A DNA stretch of 64,000 nt from Providencia zhijiangensis (GCF_030315915.2 NZ_CP135990.1:2294001-2358000), one strand, 5' to 3'. Numbered from the stretch's first letter, positions 31,530-42,391 are shown. The notes: generated by a model from the letters alone, not told the origin. Program-made: numbers and translations.

Positions 31530-32744
31530 ATGAATACGATAATGAAATCCAATAAGCTCGATAATGTTTGCTATGACATTCGTGGGCCAGTTTTAAAAGA
31601 AGCGAAACGCTTAGAAGAAGAAGGCAATAAAGTCCTAAAACTGAACATTGGTAACCCGGCACCGTTTGGCTTTGAAGCACCTGATGAGATCCTCGTTGAT
31701 GTCCTGCGCAATCTGCCAAGCTCGCAAGGTTACTGTGATTCCAAGGGCTTATATTCCGCGCGTAAGGCAATTGTTCAACACTACCAAGCCCGTGATATCC
31801 ACGATATGACCGTTGAAGATGTCTATATCGGTAACGGTGTTTCTGAATTAATCGTTCAAGCCATGCAAGCGCTATTAAACAATGGCGATGAAATGCTGGT
31901 TCCAGCCCCTGACTATCCACTCTGGACAGCGGCTGTTTCGCTATCGGGCGGTAATGCTGTTCATTATATGTGTGATGAACAACAAGGCTGGATGCCGGAT
32001 ATTGACGATATCCGCAAGAAAATCAGCCCACGTACCCGCGGGATTGTCATCATCAACCCAAATAACCCAACAGGTGCGGTGTACAGCAAAGAGCTATTAA
32101 TGGAAATCGTCGAGATTGCTCGTCAACATAGTTTGATTATCTTCGCCGACGAAATTTACGATAAAATTCTGTATGACGATGCGCAGCACCACTCTATCGC
32201 TGCACTGGCACCTGACTTACTGACTGTCACGTTTAACGGGTTATCAAAAACTTATCGCGTCGCAGGTTTCCGCCAAGGCTGGATGGTATTAAATGGCCCG
32301 AAAAAACAAGCCAAAAGCTATATTGAAGGGTTAGAAATGCTGGCATCTATGCGCTTATGTGCTAACGTGCCAATGCAACACGCTATCCAAACAGCATTAG
32401 GCGGTTACCAAAGTATCAGCGAATTTATCCAACCGGGTGGTCGTTTATACGAGCAGCGTAACCGTGCATGGGAACTGATTAACCAAATTCCTGGTGTCTC
32501 TTGTGTTAAGCCACAAGGCGCCCTGTATATGTTCCCGAAAATTGATATTAAACGTTTTAATATCCACGATGACCAAAAAATGATCCTTGACCTGTTACTG
32601 CAAGAAAAAGTGCTATTAGTTCAGGGAACCGCATTTAACTGGCCACACCCAGACCATTTCCGTATTGTCACCCTCCCTTATGCAGATGACTTAGAAATGG
32701 CAATCAATAAATTTGGTCGTTTCTTAGAAAACTATCGTCAATAA
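31530..32744 (+). CDS. alaA: glutamate-pyruvate aminotransferase AlaA
   Basis: PLP-dependent class I aminotransferase making alanine from pyruvate and glutamate; 404 residues, cytoplasmic. PLP lysine is about residue 240 in FNGLSKTYRVAGFRQGW; NPNNPTGAVYS and FADEIYDKI form the cofactor pocket. The N-terminus aligns residue for residue with E. coli AlaA (KLDNVCYDIRGPV), which supports the ATG at 31530 although the ribosome site is modest. Preceded by a candidate structured leader and followed by a terminator. Confidence 0.95.
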   Translation: MNTIMKSNKLDNVCYDIRGPVLKEAKRLEEEGNKVLKLNIGNPAPFGFEAPDEILVDVLRNLPSSQGYCDSKGLYSARKAIVQHYQARDIHDMTVEDVYIGNGVSELIVQAMQALLNNGDEMLVPAPDYPLWTAAVSLSGGNAVHYMCDEQQGWMPDIDDIRKKISPRTRGIVIINPNNPTGAVYSKELLMEIVEIARQHSLIIFADEIYDKILYDDAQHHSIAALAPDLLTVTFNGLSKTYRVAGFRQGWMVLNGPKKQAKSYIEGLEMLASMRLCANVPMQHAIQTALGGYQSISEFIQPGGRLYEQRNRAWELINQIPGVSCVKPQGALYMFPKIDIKRFNIHDDQKMILDLLLQEKVLLVQGTAFNWPHPDHFRIVTLPYADDLEMAINKFGRFLENYRQ

Positions 32745-32764
32745 ATTTTCGTTTTATCAAAATA

Positions 32765-32794
32765 AAATAGCCCAAATAAGGGCTATTTTTTTAT
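32765..32794. terminator. bidirectional terminator after alaA
   Basis: AAAATAGCCC / GGGCTATTTT stem with an AAATAA loop, followed by seven T's on the plus strand; on the minus strand it is followed by TTATTTT, so it could also end the small minus-strand gene at 32853-32921. Confidence 0.85.
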
Positions 32795-32852
32795 CTTAAT
32801 AAAAACAAGTTTCTCTATGAAACTCCAAATTCAATAGTCTTTATTAGATTAA

Positions 32853-32921
32853 TTAAATAATAGAAATAAAGTAAACAGCTGCTAAGAAAAACAGAACTAA
32901 AATTATTGGGAAATATTTCAT
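32853..32921 (-). CDS. candidate 22-residue small membrane protein
   Basis: A short reading frame with a very good ribosome site, GAGGATGAG directly before the ATG at 32919-32921. The peptide starts MKYFPIILV and is hydrophobic nearly throughout, one membrane helix with an N-terminal Lys, ending at TAA. A promoter-like TTGAAT / TACAAT pair with 16-base spacing lies upstream on the same strand, and a terminator lies about 58 bases after the stop. I do not recognise a named family. A frame this short can be chance in AT-rich DNA. Confidence 0.4.
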   Translation of the reverse strand: MKYFPIILVLFFLAAVYFISII

Positions 32922-33228
32922 CTCATCCTCAGATTATTTTCAATTAAATATCATCTTGATTGTAATGATTTAAATAAACCATTCAAATATTAATTGAAAT
33001 AAAATATAAAAATACAATTGAGACCCTCCTAATATGAGCATCTTTATTTGTATTTATTTTTAGATTGAAAAATATTATTTATTAATTCATCTTTAATAGA
33101 ATTTAATACTGACATTATCTTTGTCTTAACTAACAATCTATTAGCGAATAAATTCCATTATTCTGATATCCCTGTCGCTGTAATAGCGCTATAATTTTGC
33201 AGATTAATCCATCATTAATGAGGGTCTT

Positions 33229-33810
33229 ATGAGTTACTTTTTTGCCCATCTCGCTAGAATGAAACTCATTCATCGCTGGCCACTAATGCGTAATGTACGT
33301 ACCGAGAATGTCTCCGAACATAGCTTACAAGTGGCCATGGTGGCACATGCTCTCGCGGTCATTAAAAACCGCAAATTCGAGGGAAATGTCAACCCCGAAA
33401 AAATTGCGCTATTCGCCATGTATCATGATGCCAGTGAAGTCATCACCGGTGACTTACCAACGCCCATTAAATATCACAATCAGCAAATCGCCCACGAATA
33501 TAAAAAAATCGAGAAGTTTGCCCAACAAAAATTGTTGGATATGCTGCCAGAAGAGTTGCAAGACGATTTTAAATGTTTGCTGGTAGAAGAACTGCAGTCT
33601 GAAGAAGAACATTTTATTGTAAAACAAGCAGATACTTTATGTGCCTATTTAAAATGTTTAGAAGAGCTATCCGCAGGTAATAGCGAATTCAAGTTAGCCA
33701 AAAGACGCCTTGAAAAAATGCTCGCGGAGCGCAATAGCCCTGAAATGGAATATTTTATGAAAACGTTTGTACCCAGTTTTACGCTTTCATTAGATGAAAT
33801 CAGTAATTGA
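33229..33810 (+). CDS. yfbR: 5'-deoxynucleotidase YfbR
   Basis: HD-domain phosphohydrolase that dephosphorylates deoxynucleoside 5'-monophosphates; cytoplasmic, 193 residues. Metal ligands are His31 (VSEHSLQ), His66-Asp67 (MYHDASE) and Asp135 (KQADTLCAY); the catalytic Glu70 follows. GAGGG lies six bases before the ATG. Order alaA-yfbR is as in E. coli, but about 480 bases with a candidate small gene lie between them. Confidence 0.95.
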   Translation: MSYFFAHLARMKLIHRWPLMRNVRTENVSEHSLQVAMVAHALAVIKNRKFEGNVNPEKIALFAMYHDASEVITGDLPTPIKYHNQQIAHEYKKIEKFAQQKLLDMLPEELQDDFKCLLVEELQSEEEHFIVKQADTLCAYLKCLEELSAGNSEFKLAKRRLEKMLAERNSPEMEYFMKTFVPSFTLSLDEISN

Positions 33811-33819
33811 TAAAATATA

Positions 33820-33848
33820 AGGAATGGCAAATGTCATTCCTACTTTTA
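33820..33848 (+). terminator. weak terminator after yfbR
   Basis: Seven-base stem AGGAATG / CATTCCT with a GCAAATGT loop, followed by TACTTTT. Position fits the end of yfbR; the T-run is short. Confidence 0.5.
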
Positions 33849-33865
33849 CCTTCCCTGATATTGCA

Positions 33866-34282
33866 TTATCGAATATGAATGGCGGTTGAGCCGCTCGAAG
33901 AACTCAGGAAGCTCACATACATTCTTTCCGATTCACCGTTAATCCCTAATGTTGCCTTTCCATGATCTTTCGCGGTGATATTGTAAGAAAACCCTAAAGA
34001 TGATTCATAAACACTGCCTATCTGTGTCCAGAATGTAATATGCCAACAATTGGTTGTTGCTCCAATTAAATATTTAAATCCCAAAAACATCCGTCAAAAT
34101 TTCTTTATCCGCAACAAGACCCAACTCTTTTTTGTCATCCAATAATACAACAGCCGTACCTAACGAATGCGTTAAAATAACCTTTTTAAATCTTGCCCCC
34201 AAAATTTTTCAAGTTTCAGGTAGCCATAATAATAATTCGATAATGCTTTTTCATTCAGATTTATATTTTCATTCTACGCCAT
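33866..34282 (-). pseudogene. decayed gene of unknown function (in-frame stop and frameshifts)
   Basis: A strong ribosome site AGGAGG precedes ATG-GCG-TAG at 34280-34274, so the third codon is a stop. After it the frame reads NENINLNEKALSNYYYGYLK and LEKFWGQDL; coding then continues in a second frame (THSLGTAVVLLDDKKELGL, VADKEILTDVF) and a third (TNCWHITFWTQIGSVYESS to a TAA at 33866). Joined, the pieces make about 135 residues of protein-like sequence, hence one nonsense change and about two indels. The last piece is a 74-codon open frame but has no ribosome site. No family recognised. Confidence 0.6.
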
Positions 34283-34387
34283 AGTAACCTCCTAATTTTT
34301 TCACTGGTAAGGTGAAATTCAATCTAGCAGTATTCACGACGGAAACAGTAGCCGAGTGAATAATATTTCGTACTATTTTTAATTTAT

Positions 34388-34426
34388 ATTAAGAAAACTT
34401 AGGCTCTACTATTTAGAGCCTAAGTT
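34388..34426 (-). terminator. terminator of yfbS
   Basis: Perfect 13-bp stem AACTTAGGCTCTA / TAGAGCCTAAGTT with a 5-base loop, three bases from the yfbS stop; followed by TTTTCTT on the minus strand. Confidence 0.9.
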
Positions 34427-34429
34427 ATT

Positions 34430-36259
34430 TTAAAATGGGAATAAAACGGGGATCACAGCCACGCTGATAAACATCACAATTATCGTAAAGGGCACGCCAA
34501 TCTTAAGAAAATCTGCAAATTTATAACCACCGGGGCCCAATACCAATGTATTCACAGGGGAAGAAACGGGAGTCATAAACGCAGCGGATGCCGCAATACC
34601 AATCACCATCGCAAACGGTAGCGGAGAGACTTCCATTTGGCGCGCGGCGGCAATGGCAATCGGTGCCATTAATACTGCAGTGGCCGTATTGGAAATAAAC
34701 AAGCCTATCGTCGCGCATAGAATAAACAGGCAGACTAGCATGACATGAGGCCCCAATCCGCCAGCTACCTTCATCAGTGCGTCTACCGCGAGGGCTATCC
34801 CCCCCGTTTCCTGTAAAGCGATAGCGAACGGCATCATCCCAACGATCAAAATAATGCTCGGCCAATGAATTGACTTATACGCACTTTCCATATCAATACA
34901 GCGAAATTTTCCCATTAATAAACAGGCAATTAATGCTGCAATAAAGTTAGGAATTTCATTGGTGACCATCATCGCCACCATGAGTGCAAGGCAAAATAAT
35001 GCATGAGGGGCTTGTGAGGAGGCTGGGGCAACGGCCTCAACTTCAGCGGCTAAGTTCAATACGATAAAATTACGTGGTTTGGTCGATAGAATACGGATCA
35101 GCTTCCAGTCTCCAATGACCAGCAAAATATCCCCTAAGCGCAGAGGTTCATCCACTAGCTTTCCATCAAGGGCCTTTCCATCACGGCGGATCCCTACGAT
35201 GTTTAAACCATATCGGGTACGAAATTTAATCTCTCGTAACGTTTTACCCAATAATTCTGAGTCTGGGTTCATGGAAACTTCCGCCATCCCGACATCCCTT
35301 GATTGCTCGGAAAAATAATCCCCACGCAAGATCATCGGTTCAAGAAGTTGCTCACTGCAAAATTGGCGTAGTTCATCGTCAGTCACTGAAATATCAATCA
35401 GCAAAACATCGCGCTCGCGTAGCTCAGTTCCCCCCGTTGCACTCACCATCACACGGCGAAACTTACGCCAGCGCTCAATCCCCACCACGTTTGCACCATA
35501 ACGGGAACGTAAATGAAGCTCATCAAGCGTGTGTCCTATCAGTGAAGAGCCTTTACGAATAGCTAATCGGCGAGCGCGTCCTGCTAATTTATAATCGCGG
35601 ATCAGGTCACGGAAACTGCGTTGATATTTAACAGGTTGTTTATCCGGCTCATTGCTCCCTAACCAGCGACGAGTTAGCCACATATAGCCAATACCCGCGA
35701 TTAAAATAAGCAGCCCTATCGGGGTAATTGAGAAAAATTGAAAGCTGGGTAATCCTTCGCGAACTAATTCACTGTTCACCACCATGTTGGGCGGTGTTGC
35801 GACTAATGTCATCATGCCACTGATTAAGCCAGCAAAGCCCAGCGGCATCATTAATCGACTTGGTGAGGTTTTCATCCGTGCCGCTACACTGAGCACCACC
35901 GGAATAAAGATAGCGACCACGCCAGTGGAGCTCATAAATGCACCGAGCCCCGCCACCGTCATCATTAAAAAGACCAGCATTTTACTTTCGCTGCTGCCTG
36001 CGACTCGGACAAGCCACTCCCCCATTTGGTAGGCAATTCCGGTACGAACCAGACCATCACCGATGACAAATAGAGCGGCAATCAACAAAACGTTAGGATC
36101 CGCAAAACCCGCCGTTGCCTGTTGTAAGGTCAGTGTGTCACTTAATACAAACGCCACAATCACTAATAAGGCAACCACATCCATGCGGACTTTATTGGTA
36201 GTAAATAGAACAACCGCGATCAATAGTAGGGTTAGCACCCACAGCAATTCTCCGTTCAA
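34430..36259 (-). CDS. yfbS: SLC13-family permease with two RCK_C domains (YfbS)
   Basis: Predicted inner-membrane anion or dicarboxylate transporter of the divalent anion:Na+ symporter family, 609 residues; substrate unknown. N-terminal membrane half ([31 protein letters not shown]), two cytosolic TrkA_C/RCK_C domains near residues 220-300 and 310-390 ([19 protein letters not shown]), then the C-terminal membrane half ending in [14 protein letters not shown]. The start is TTG at 36259 with AGGGG six bases upstream; the N-terminus MNGELLWVL matches the E. coli protein. Monocistronic, with its own terminator. Confidence 0.92.
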   Translation of the reverse strand: MNGELLWVLTLLLIAVVLFTTNKVRMDVVALLVIVAFVLSDTLTLQQATAGFADPNVLLIAALFVIGDGLVRTGIAYQMGEWLVRVAGSSESKMLVFLMMTVAGLGAFMSSTGVVAIFIPVVLSVAARMKTSPSRLMMPLGFAGLISGMMTLVATPPNMVVNSELVREGLPSFQFFSITPIGLLILIAGIGYMWLTRRWLGSNEPDKQPVKYQRSFRDLIRDYKLAGRARRLAIRKGSSLIGHTLDELHLRSRYGANVVGIERWRKFRRVMVSATGGTELRERDVLLIDISVTDDELRQFCSEQLLEPMILRGDYFSEQSRDVGMAEVSMNPDSELLGKTLREIKFRTRYGLNIVGIRRDGKALDGKLVDEPLRLGDILLVIGDWKLIRILSTKPRNFIVLNLAAEVEAVAPASSQAPHALFCLALMVAMMVTNEIPNFIAALIACLLMGKFRCIDMESAYKSIHWPSIILIVGMMPFAIALQETGGIALAVDALMKVAGGLGPHVMLVCLFILCATIGLFISNTATAVLMAPIAIAAARQMEVSPLPFAMVIGIAASAAFMTPVSSPVNTLVLGPGGYKFADFLKIGVPFTIIVMFISVAVIPVLFPF

Positions 36260-36346
36260 AGTATCCCCTTTCGACGAAAAAAAACAGGCTAAAGATTTTA
36301 GTTAGTTAACCATGTTTTTCAGAGGATTTCTTTGATTAGATCGCAA

Positions 36347-37021
36347 TTAGACGTTTTTCGACACGAAAAGCTCAAAATAGCCGTTATTGTCAGGGCCTGT
36401 CACGGAAATTTGTTCTAATGTACTAATAATTGCAGAGATTTCATCTCGTCTTGGCATACCTTCAGGATCATGAACCGCAATAACTTGGCAACCCGCACTT
36501 AATGCTGAATGGATCCCTGCTGGCGCATCTTCAAAAGCAATGCACTCTTCAGGAGGCAGCTCGAGGCTTTTCGCCCCTAATTGGAACGGTTCTGGATCAG
36601 GTTTGCCTTTAGAGACTTTTTCAAACGTGACCCAGTGCTTCGGCTCAGGTAAACCCGCTGCGGCTCGGCGTCCGTGAGCAATTGGCACTGTGCCCGATGT
36701 TACAATCGCCCAAGGGGCACCTAATTTATTCAGTAAAGATAACAGCGCTGTTGCACCCGGCAGTGCAACAACGCCGTCCATATCTTCGCTTTCCATTTTC
36801 TCTAACCAACAAAAATGGCTCTGTAGCTCTTCTTCGCTTGCATTAGGTAGGAAATGGCGCAATGTGGTCATTGCAGGTTTTCCATGGATATAGTCGATAA
36901 TCGCTTGATGATCTTCACCAATTCTATCGCCGAATAAACACCAACAACGCTCAACGACAGCCAGTGAGTCCGCCAATGTTCCATCGAGATCGAATAAAAA
37001 ACCTTTTGCTTTTAACTTCAC
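36347..37021 (-). CDS. yfbT: HAD-like sugar phosphatase YfbT/HxpA
   Basis: Haloacid-dehalogenase phosphatase acting on sugar phosphates in E. coli; cytoplasmic, 224 residues. Motif I FLFDLDGTLADS (nucleophile and acid Asp), motif II VTSG, motif III Lys in KGKPDPEPF and motif IV FEDAPAGIHSA are all present; the cap domain is inserted after motif I. Start is GTG at 37021 with AGGG six bases before it; an out-of-frame ATG overlaps it. Confidence 0.92.
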   Translation of the reverse strand: MKLKAKGFLFDLDGTLADSLAVVERCWCLFGDRIGEDHQAIIDYIHGKPAMTTLRHFLPNASEEELQSHFCWLEKMESEDMDGVVALPGATALLSLLNKLGAPWAIVTSGTVPIAHGRRAAAGLPEPKHWVTFEKVSKGKPDPEPFQLGAKSLELPPEECIAFEDAPAGIHSALSAGCQVIAVHDPEGMPRRDEISAIISTLEQISVTGPDNNGYFELFVSKNV

Positions 37022-37089
37022 ATCAAACCCTTTTTTAGAAAATCAGCTACCTAATACAAGACGTAAATGCGTCCACCTAAAAAGATAGG

Positions 37090-37584
37090 TTAAGCATTGA
37101 GAATTTGAGAAACCTCAACCGCTGAAAGGTGATATTGGCGAGGACAAGCTTGCCAAATTTTCAGCATTCTTAAATATTTATCCCACATTGGTGTTTGTGA
37201 GTTAAAGCCATGAGTTCCGCTATCGAAATGGGTGTAGCGCCCTTCGGTATTGACCATAAAGCGCACGTAACTCAGATAACGCGCTTCCGTTGCAGCATCA
37301 AAGCCCAAAAACTGCACACGACGGCCATCCACACCATGTTTATCTTCCATGTTGCCGTAAGAAACTTGCAGCGCATGGTACATTTCCATTACTTCAATAA
37401 CCGTACGGCACGTTTGCTCGCTGAGTTCACCAAAATCCCTATCCAGCTCGCGCATTTGTAAACCAAATCCACGCTCAATGATAGTTTGTAGACGGCGGTA
37501 ACGCTCTGCGTTATCTGGGTCTAACATGGTCATCATTTTATATTGATTGGATAAAATTAAGCGTTCAGCATTGGTCATTTCCAT
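37090..37584 (-). CDS. yfbU: YfbU family protein
   Basis: 164-residue cytoplasmic helical protein of the UPF0304/YfbU family; biochemical role unknown, over-expression is reported to be toxic in E. coli. Nearly the whole chain ([38 protein letters not shown]) matches E. coli YfbU. The frame is open 14 codons further upstream, but GGAGAG lies five bases before the ATG at 37584, which gives the conserved N-terminus. Confidence 0.92.
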   Translation of the reverse strand: MEMTNAERLILSNQYKMMTMLDPDNAERYRRLQTIIERGFGLQMRELDRDFGELSEQTCRTVIEVMEMYHALQVSYGNMEDKHGVDGRRVQFLGFDAATEARYLSYVRFMVNTEGRYTHFDSGTHGFNSQTPMWDKYLRMLKIWQACPRQYHLSAVEVSQILNA

Positions 37585-37745
37585 CACAGCTCTCCGTTGA
37601 TAATTTTCTGCAATCTTCGCATTCAATGTTGATAATGCACAGATTAAATATCACTTTTATTGATCTAAACAGTTATTTTGCGTTAATTACTGTTAAATAA
37701 CGGTTTGTTATCAAATCGAATGCTAAATAAGGTTCAATGAACTGT

Positions 37746-38201
37746 TTAGATATCTTCCATAAAGGTATGATCTAACTGATTGAACGCTTTTTTCAAAAGT
37801 TCGGCTAACGCCATATAGTCAGGCTGCTGCTCAACGGGTGCCATCGCAATTCCCGCTTCAGTAAATTTATCGCGAATTTCATAGAACCAGCTTAATAACC
37901 CTGCCGGTAATGGTGTAACGGCACGCTTACCTAACCACCATAACCCTTGCATTGGCAAGCTGCAGGCAAATAATGCCGTTGCGACAGCTGGGCCTAACTG
38001 CCCGCCTAACGCAATTTGCCAAGCCAGCGTAAATATCGCAATGGGCGGCATAAAGCGGATCCCAAACCGAATCGCTTTATTGATACGTAGTTCAGGAAAC
38101 AGTGGCGTTAGCTTTTTTTCCATAGGAAAAACCTTCAGATAGTGATTACCTAATCTGAAGCGTTTAAAAAAACCTGGAGGGGTACTTTGCATTGTGCTCA
38201 T
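37746..38201 (-). CDS. yfbV: UPF0208 membrane protein YfbV
   Basis: 151-residue inner-membrane protein with two adjacent helices ([38 protein letters not shown]). In E. coli YfbV has been linked to Ter-macrodomain organisation. Start at ATG 38201 (GGAAA seven bases upstream) rather than the TTG one codon earlier. Divergent from ackA. Confidence 0.92.
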   Translation of the reverse strand: MSTMQSTPPGFFKRFRLGNHYLKVFPMEKKLTPLFPELRINKAIRFGIRFMPPIAIFTLAWQIALGGQLGPAVATALFACSLPMQGLWWLGKRAVTPLPAGLLSWFYEIRDKFTEAGIAMAPVEQQPDYMALAELLKKAFNQLDHTFMEDI

Positions 38202-38839
38202 CAATTAATTTCCTACTACTTATTCATTTTTTTACTGCTATTGATTTTCAGTGACTATCAATTTCAATCTGCCATCACAAAAACAATATCAATCTATGGC
38301 TAGCTTACGTCAAATTCAGCGTGAACGCACACTCAGTTTTTAAGTTAATTTTCACAAATTTAGCTTTAATTAAGCTAACTTAAATGAAACCCGCTATTCT
38401 CTTGAATACGTAACTCACCGCTATAACTACACTTTATATGGCATTTATGATTTTAATCAACCAAACGCCCTATTTTTAAAAAAAACGTATAAAATATAAA
38501 ATAGTTTTAGTAGAATCGACCGTAATTAGAATTACTGCCGAACTATGTTACTTAATAGTTCTCTTTAATAAGTCAACAACAGTGATATATTGGGGTTCTG
38601 CACGTTATTTCAACACGATACTGTGACTTATTTTTCACAGTTATTTAACAGCATCACGTAACGTTTGCGCGAGAAAACCCTGTAAAATCATCGACCCATG
38701 TACTTTTTTGCACATATCATGATATCAATCATGAATTGGTCGGATATAAATGCGCTAGGCTCTAGCGAATTACATTTTTCAACTAAGTCTGTGTGTCCTC
38801 ATAACGGGCTTCACAACATCAACTAAGATAGGTATTTCC
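38202..38839. other. yfbV-ackA divergent intergenic region
   Basis: About 640 AT-rich bases without a gene, holding the ackA promoter region. It contains a 7-bp inverted repeat at 38620-38641 and a CATGAT / ATCATG dyad at 38718-38733. No FNR or ArcA site is clear. Confidence 0.5.
38620..38641. promoter_or_regulatory. 7-bp inverted repeat upstream of ackA
   Basis: ACTGTGA and TCACAGT separated by 8 bases, about 200 bases before ackA. The arms look CRP-like, but CRP sites have a 6-base spacer, so the binder is uncertain. Confidence 0.4.
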
Positions 38840-40042
38840 ATGTCAAGTAAGCTGGTACTGGTTTTAAACTGCGGTAGCTCCTCACTGAAATTTGCAATCA
38901 TCGATCCGACTAATGGAGATGAATTTCTATCAGGTTTAGCTGAATGTTTTAATTTACCTGAAGCTCGTATTAAATGGAAAATGGACGGTGAAAAACATGA
39001 AGCACCTTTAGGTGCAGGCGCAGCACACAGCGAAGCACTGAACTTCATCGTAAACACAATTCTTGCTGCTAAGCCTGAATTGTCCGCACAGATTTCCTCT
39101 ATCGGTCACCGTATTGTTCATGGTGGCGAGAAATTCACTTCTTCTGTTGTTATTGATGACGAAGTCATCGAGGGTATTAAAGCGGCAATCCCATTCGCGC
39201 CATTACATAACCCTGCTCACCTTATCGGTATTGAAGAAGCGAGAAAATCATTCCCTCATCTGATCACCAAAAACGTAGCGGTATTCGATACAGCATTCCA
39301 TCAGACAATGCCTGAAGAAGCTTACTTGTATGCACTGCCATACGAGTTATATTCCGAGCACAGCATCCGTCGTTATGGTGCGCACGGTACTAGCCATTTC
39401 TACGTTTCTCGTGAAGCGGCGAAAAAACTGAACAAGCCAGTTGATGAACTGAACGTTATCACTTGCCATTTAGGTAATGGTGGTTCAGTATCTGCTATCG
39501 TTAACGGTAAATGTGTTGATACATCAATGGGTTTAACTCCATTAGAAGGCTTAGTCATGGGTACTCGTAGCGGCGATATCGACCCTGCGATTATTTTCCA
39601 CTTACATGATTCATTAGGCATGAGCGTTGACCAAATCAACAAAATGCTGACTAAAGAATCTGGCTTACTGGGCTTAACTGGCGTGACTAGCGACTGCCGT
39701 TATGTTGAAGATAACTACGGCACTAAAGCGGATGCAACCCGTGCAATGGATGTGTTCTGCCACCGTTTAGCAAAATATGTTGGTGCGTACAGCGCGCTGA
39801 TGGAAGGTCGTCTTGATGCAATTATCTTCACTGGCGGTATCGGTGAAAACTCTGCACAAGTGCGTGAGATCACGCTGAAGAAACTGGCAATCCTTGGTTT
39901 TGAATATGACCACGAGCGCAACTTAGCTGCACGTTTCGGTAAAGAAGGTGTTATCACCACCGACAACAGCCGTCCGGCACTGGTTATCCCAACCAATGAA
40001 GAGTTGGTGATTGCCCAAGATGCTGCACGCTTAACAGCATAA
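38840..40042 (+). CDS. ackA: acetate kinase AckA
   Basis: Interconverts acetate + ATP and acetyl phosphate + ADP; main ATP step of acetate overflow and mixed-acid fermentation. 400 residues, ASKHA fold. N-terminal [13 protein letters not shown] phosphate motif, [23 protein letters not shown] and [14 protein letters not shown] nucleotide-binding segments are intact. AGG lies eight bases before the ATG. Operon with pta, 66 bases downstream, with a hairpin between the two. Confidence 0.97.
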   Translation: MSSKLVLVLNCGSSSLKFAIIDPTNGDEFLSGLAECFNLPEARIKWKMDGEKHEAPLGAGAAHSEALNFIVNTILAAKPELSAQISSIGHRIVHGGEKFTSSVVIDDEVIEGIKAAIPFAPLHNPAHLIGIEEARKSFPHLITKNVAVFDTAFHQTMPEEAYLYALPYELYSEHSIRRYGAHGTSHFYVSREAAKKLNKPVDELNVITCHLGNGGSVSAIVNGKCVDTSMGLTPLEGLVMGTRSGDIDPAIIFHLHDSLGMSVDQINKMLTKESGLLGLTGVTSDCRYVEDNYGTKADATRAMDVFCHRLAKYVGAYSALMEGRLDAIIFTGGIGENSAQVREITLKKLAILGFEYDHERNLAARFGKEGVITTDNSRPALVIPTNEELVIAQDAARLTA

Positions 40043-40052
40043 AGACTTTCTT

Positions 40053-40075
40053 GCCGCCAGCCTTATGCTGGCGGT
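40053..40075 (+). promoter_or_regulatory. GC-rich hairpin between ackA and pta
   Basis: CCGCCAGC / GCTGGCGG stem with a CTTAT loop, about 11 bases after the ackA stop. No T-run follows, so it probably acts as an mRNA stability or partial termination element rather than as a terminator. Confidence 0.7.
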
Positions 40076-40108
40076 ACTGCTTTAGAGTAACCAAAAAACG
40101 AGGTTCCT

Positions 40109-42253
40109 GTGTCCCGTACAATTATGCTAATTCCTACTGGCACCAGCGTTGGTTTAACCAGCGTTAGTCTGGGTGTCGTCCGCTCAATGGAACAAAAAGG
40201 TGTCCAGCTGAGTGTGTTTAAACCTATCGCACAACCACGCGTTTCCGGTAATAAAGACCAAACCACTGAAGTTTTACGTTCACACTCCAGCATCACGACC
40301 ATTGTTGAACCACTAACAATGGAATATGTGGAATCTCTGCTGACTTCATCAAAGAAAGATATTTTGATGGAAGAGATCGTGGCTCGCTACCACGACCACA
40401 CTAAAGATGCGGAAGTGATCCTAATCGAAGGTTTAGTCCCAACTCGCAAGCACTCTTTTGCACAATCACTGAACTACGAAATCGCCAAAACCTTAGGCGC
40501 TGAAATTGTCTTTGTTACTGCGCCGGGCAATAGCTCAATCCAGCAAATGCAAGAGCGTTTAGAGCTGGTTCGTAACGAATTTGGTGGCCAACGTAATGAA
40601 AGCATCATTGGGGTTATCGTTAACAAAGTTAACGCACCCGTTGATGAGCAAGGTCGTACTCGCCCTGACCTGTCTGAAATCTTTGATGATTCAACCAAAG
40701 CGACTGTGGCAAATATCGATGCCAAAGCGCTGGAGTGTTTAAATCTGCCAGTATTAGCGTCAATTCCTTGGAACTTTGACCTGATTGCCACTCGTGCAAT
40801 CGACATGGCAAAACACTTAAATGCAAAAGTCGTTAACGAAGGTGAAATCAACACTCGCCGCGTTAAATCCGTCACTTTCTGCGCACGTAGCATTCCACAC
40901 ATGCTGGAACACTTCCGCCCAGGTTCATTGTTAGTGACTTCAGCTGACCGCCCTGACGTGCTGGTTTCTGCCTCTTTGGCGGCAATGAACGGCGTAGAAA
41001 TCGGGGCTATCTTACTAACTGGTGGCTATGATATCGATGCACCTATTCGCAAACTTTGTGAACAAGCATTTGAAACGGGCTTACCTGTGTTTATGGTGAA
41101 CAGCAACACATGGCAAACTTCGCTGAATCTGCAAAGTTTCAGCCTTGAAGTCCCAGCTGATGACCATGAGCGTATCGAAAAAATTCAAAACTATGTGGCT
41201 CGCCACATTAGCAGTAATTGGATTGAATCTCTGGTTGCTGATTCTGAGCGCCCTAACCGTCTGTCTCCTCCTGCATTCCGTTACCAGTTAACTGAACTGG
41301 CTCGTAAAGCTGGCAAACGCATCGTGCTACCAGAAGGTGATGAGCCACGTACCGTTAAAGCAGCATCGATTTGTGCTGAACGTGGTATCGCAACCTGCGT
41401 ACTGTTAGGTAATCCTGATGATATCCGCCGCGTTGCGGCATCTCAAGGTATCGAATTAGGCGCTGGCATCGAAATCGTTGACCCAATTAAAGTTCGCGAA
41501 GAATATGTTGCTCGTTTAGTCGAACTGCGTAAAAGCAAAGGCATGACCGAAGTCGTTGCTCGTGAACAGCTGGAAGATAACGTTGTTCTGGGCACATTGA
41601 TGCTGGAAAAAGGCGAAGTAGATGGTCTAGTCTCTGGTGCTGTTCATACAACTGCAAACACCATTCGCCCACCATTACAGTTAATCAAAACTGCACCAGG
41701 TAGCTCATTAGTTTCTTCTGTATTCTTTATGCTGCTGCCAGAGCAAGTGTTTGTTTATGGTGACTGCGCGATTAACCCAGATCCAACAGCTGAGCAACTG
41801 TCTGAAATTGCAATTCAATCTGCGGATTCAGCAAAAGCGTTTGGTATCGAACCTCGCGTTGCAATGATCTCTTACTCTACGGGTAATTCCGGTGCGGGTA
41901 GTGATGTTGAGAAAGTACGTGAAGCAACACGTTTAGCACAAGAAAAACGCCCTGACCTGATGATCGACGGCCCATTACAGTACGATGCTGCGGTAATGGC
42001 TGATGTGGCAAAATCTAAAGCGCCAAACTCGCCAGTTGCGGGTAAAGCAACTGTGTTTATCTTCCCAGACTTGAACACCGGTAATACCACCTATAAAGCA
42101 GTACAACGTTCTGCTGACTTAGTCTCTATCGGTCCAATGCTGCAAGGTATGCGTAAACCCGTTAACGACTTATCCCGTGGCGCACTGGTAGACGATATTG
42201 TTTACACTGTTGCACTGACTGCGATTCAAGCGGTACAAAACGAAAACGCATAA
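40109..42253 (+). CDS. pta: phosphate acetyltransferase Pta
   Basis: Converts acetyl-CoA + Pi to acetyl phosphate + CoA; with AckA it makes the acetate pathway. 714 residues, long enterobacterial form: N-terminal P-loop/DRTGG regulatory region ([38 protein letters not shown]) and the C-terminal catalytic PTA_PTB domain from about residue 390 ([37 protein letters not shown]). Start is GTG at 40109 with GAGG five bases upstream. Confidence 0.97.
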   Translation: MSRTIMLIPTGTSVGLTSVSLGVVRSMEQKGVQLSVFKPIAQPRVSGNKDQTTEVLRSHSSITTIVEPLTMEYVESLLTSSKKDILMEEIVARYHDHTKDAEVILIEGLVPTRKHSFAQSLNYEIAKTLGAEIVFVTAPGNSSIQQMQERLELVRNEFGGQRNESIIGVIVNKVNAPVDEQGRTRPDLSEIFDDSTKATVANIDAKALECLNLPVLASIPWNFDLIATRAIDMAKHLNAKVVNEGEINTRRVKSVTFCARSIPHMLEHFRPGSLLVTSADRPDVLVSASLAAMNGVEIGAILLTGGYDIDAPIRKLCEQAFETGLPVFMVNSNTWQTSLNLQSFSLEVPADDHERIEKIQNYVARHISSNWIESLVADSERPNRLSPPAFRYQLTELARKAGKRIVLPEGDEPRTVKAASICAERGIATCVLLGNPDDIRRVAASQGIELGAGIEIVDPIKVREEYVARLVELRKSKGMTEVVAREQLEDNVVLGTLMLEKGEVDGLVSGAVHTTANTIRPPLQLIKTAPGSSLVSSVFFMLLPEQVFVYGDCAINPDPTAEQLSEIAIQSADSAKAFGIEPRVAMISYSTGNSGAGSDVEKVREATRLAQEKRPDLMIDGPLQYDAAVMADVAKSKAPNSPVAGKATVFIFPDLNTGNTTYKAVQRSADLVSIGPMLQGMRKPVNDLSRGALVDDIVYTVALTAIQAVQNENA

Positions 42254-42275
42254 TCTTAGTTATTAAGCTTTGTGT

Positions 42276-42314
42276 TAAAAGGTCAATCCGGAAACGGGTT
42301 GACTTTGTTTTTTC
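42276..42314 (+). terminator. terminator after pta
   Basis: AAGGTCAATCCG / CGGGTTGACTTT stem (two or three G-U pairs) with a GAAA loop, followed by GTTTTTT. It lies between the pta stop and the next gene, which therefore needs its own promoter. Confidence 0.85.
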
Positions 42315-42391
42315 ATCGTTATATGAAAATGATATTCCCCTCATTTCATATCATTAACCTCTATATTTTCACAAAAATATTGAGGATGATT

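Noticed and set aside
33866-34090. 74-codon open frame as an independent gene
   Set aside because: No ribosome site at its ATG, and matching protein-like sequence continues upstream in two other frames behind a strong AGGAGG-ATG; a decayed gene explains it better.
38620-38641. CRP site upstream of ackA
   Set aside because: Arms fit but spacer is 8, not 6, bases; listed only as an inverted repeat.
42272-42391. Longer N-terminus of the C58-like gene
   Set aside because: It would start inside the pta terminator and lacks a ribosome site; GAGG before ATG 42392 is better.
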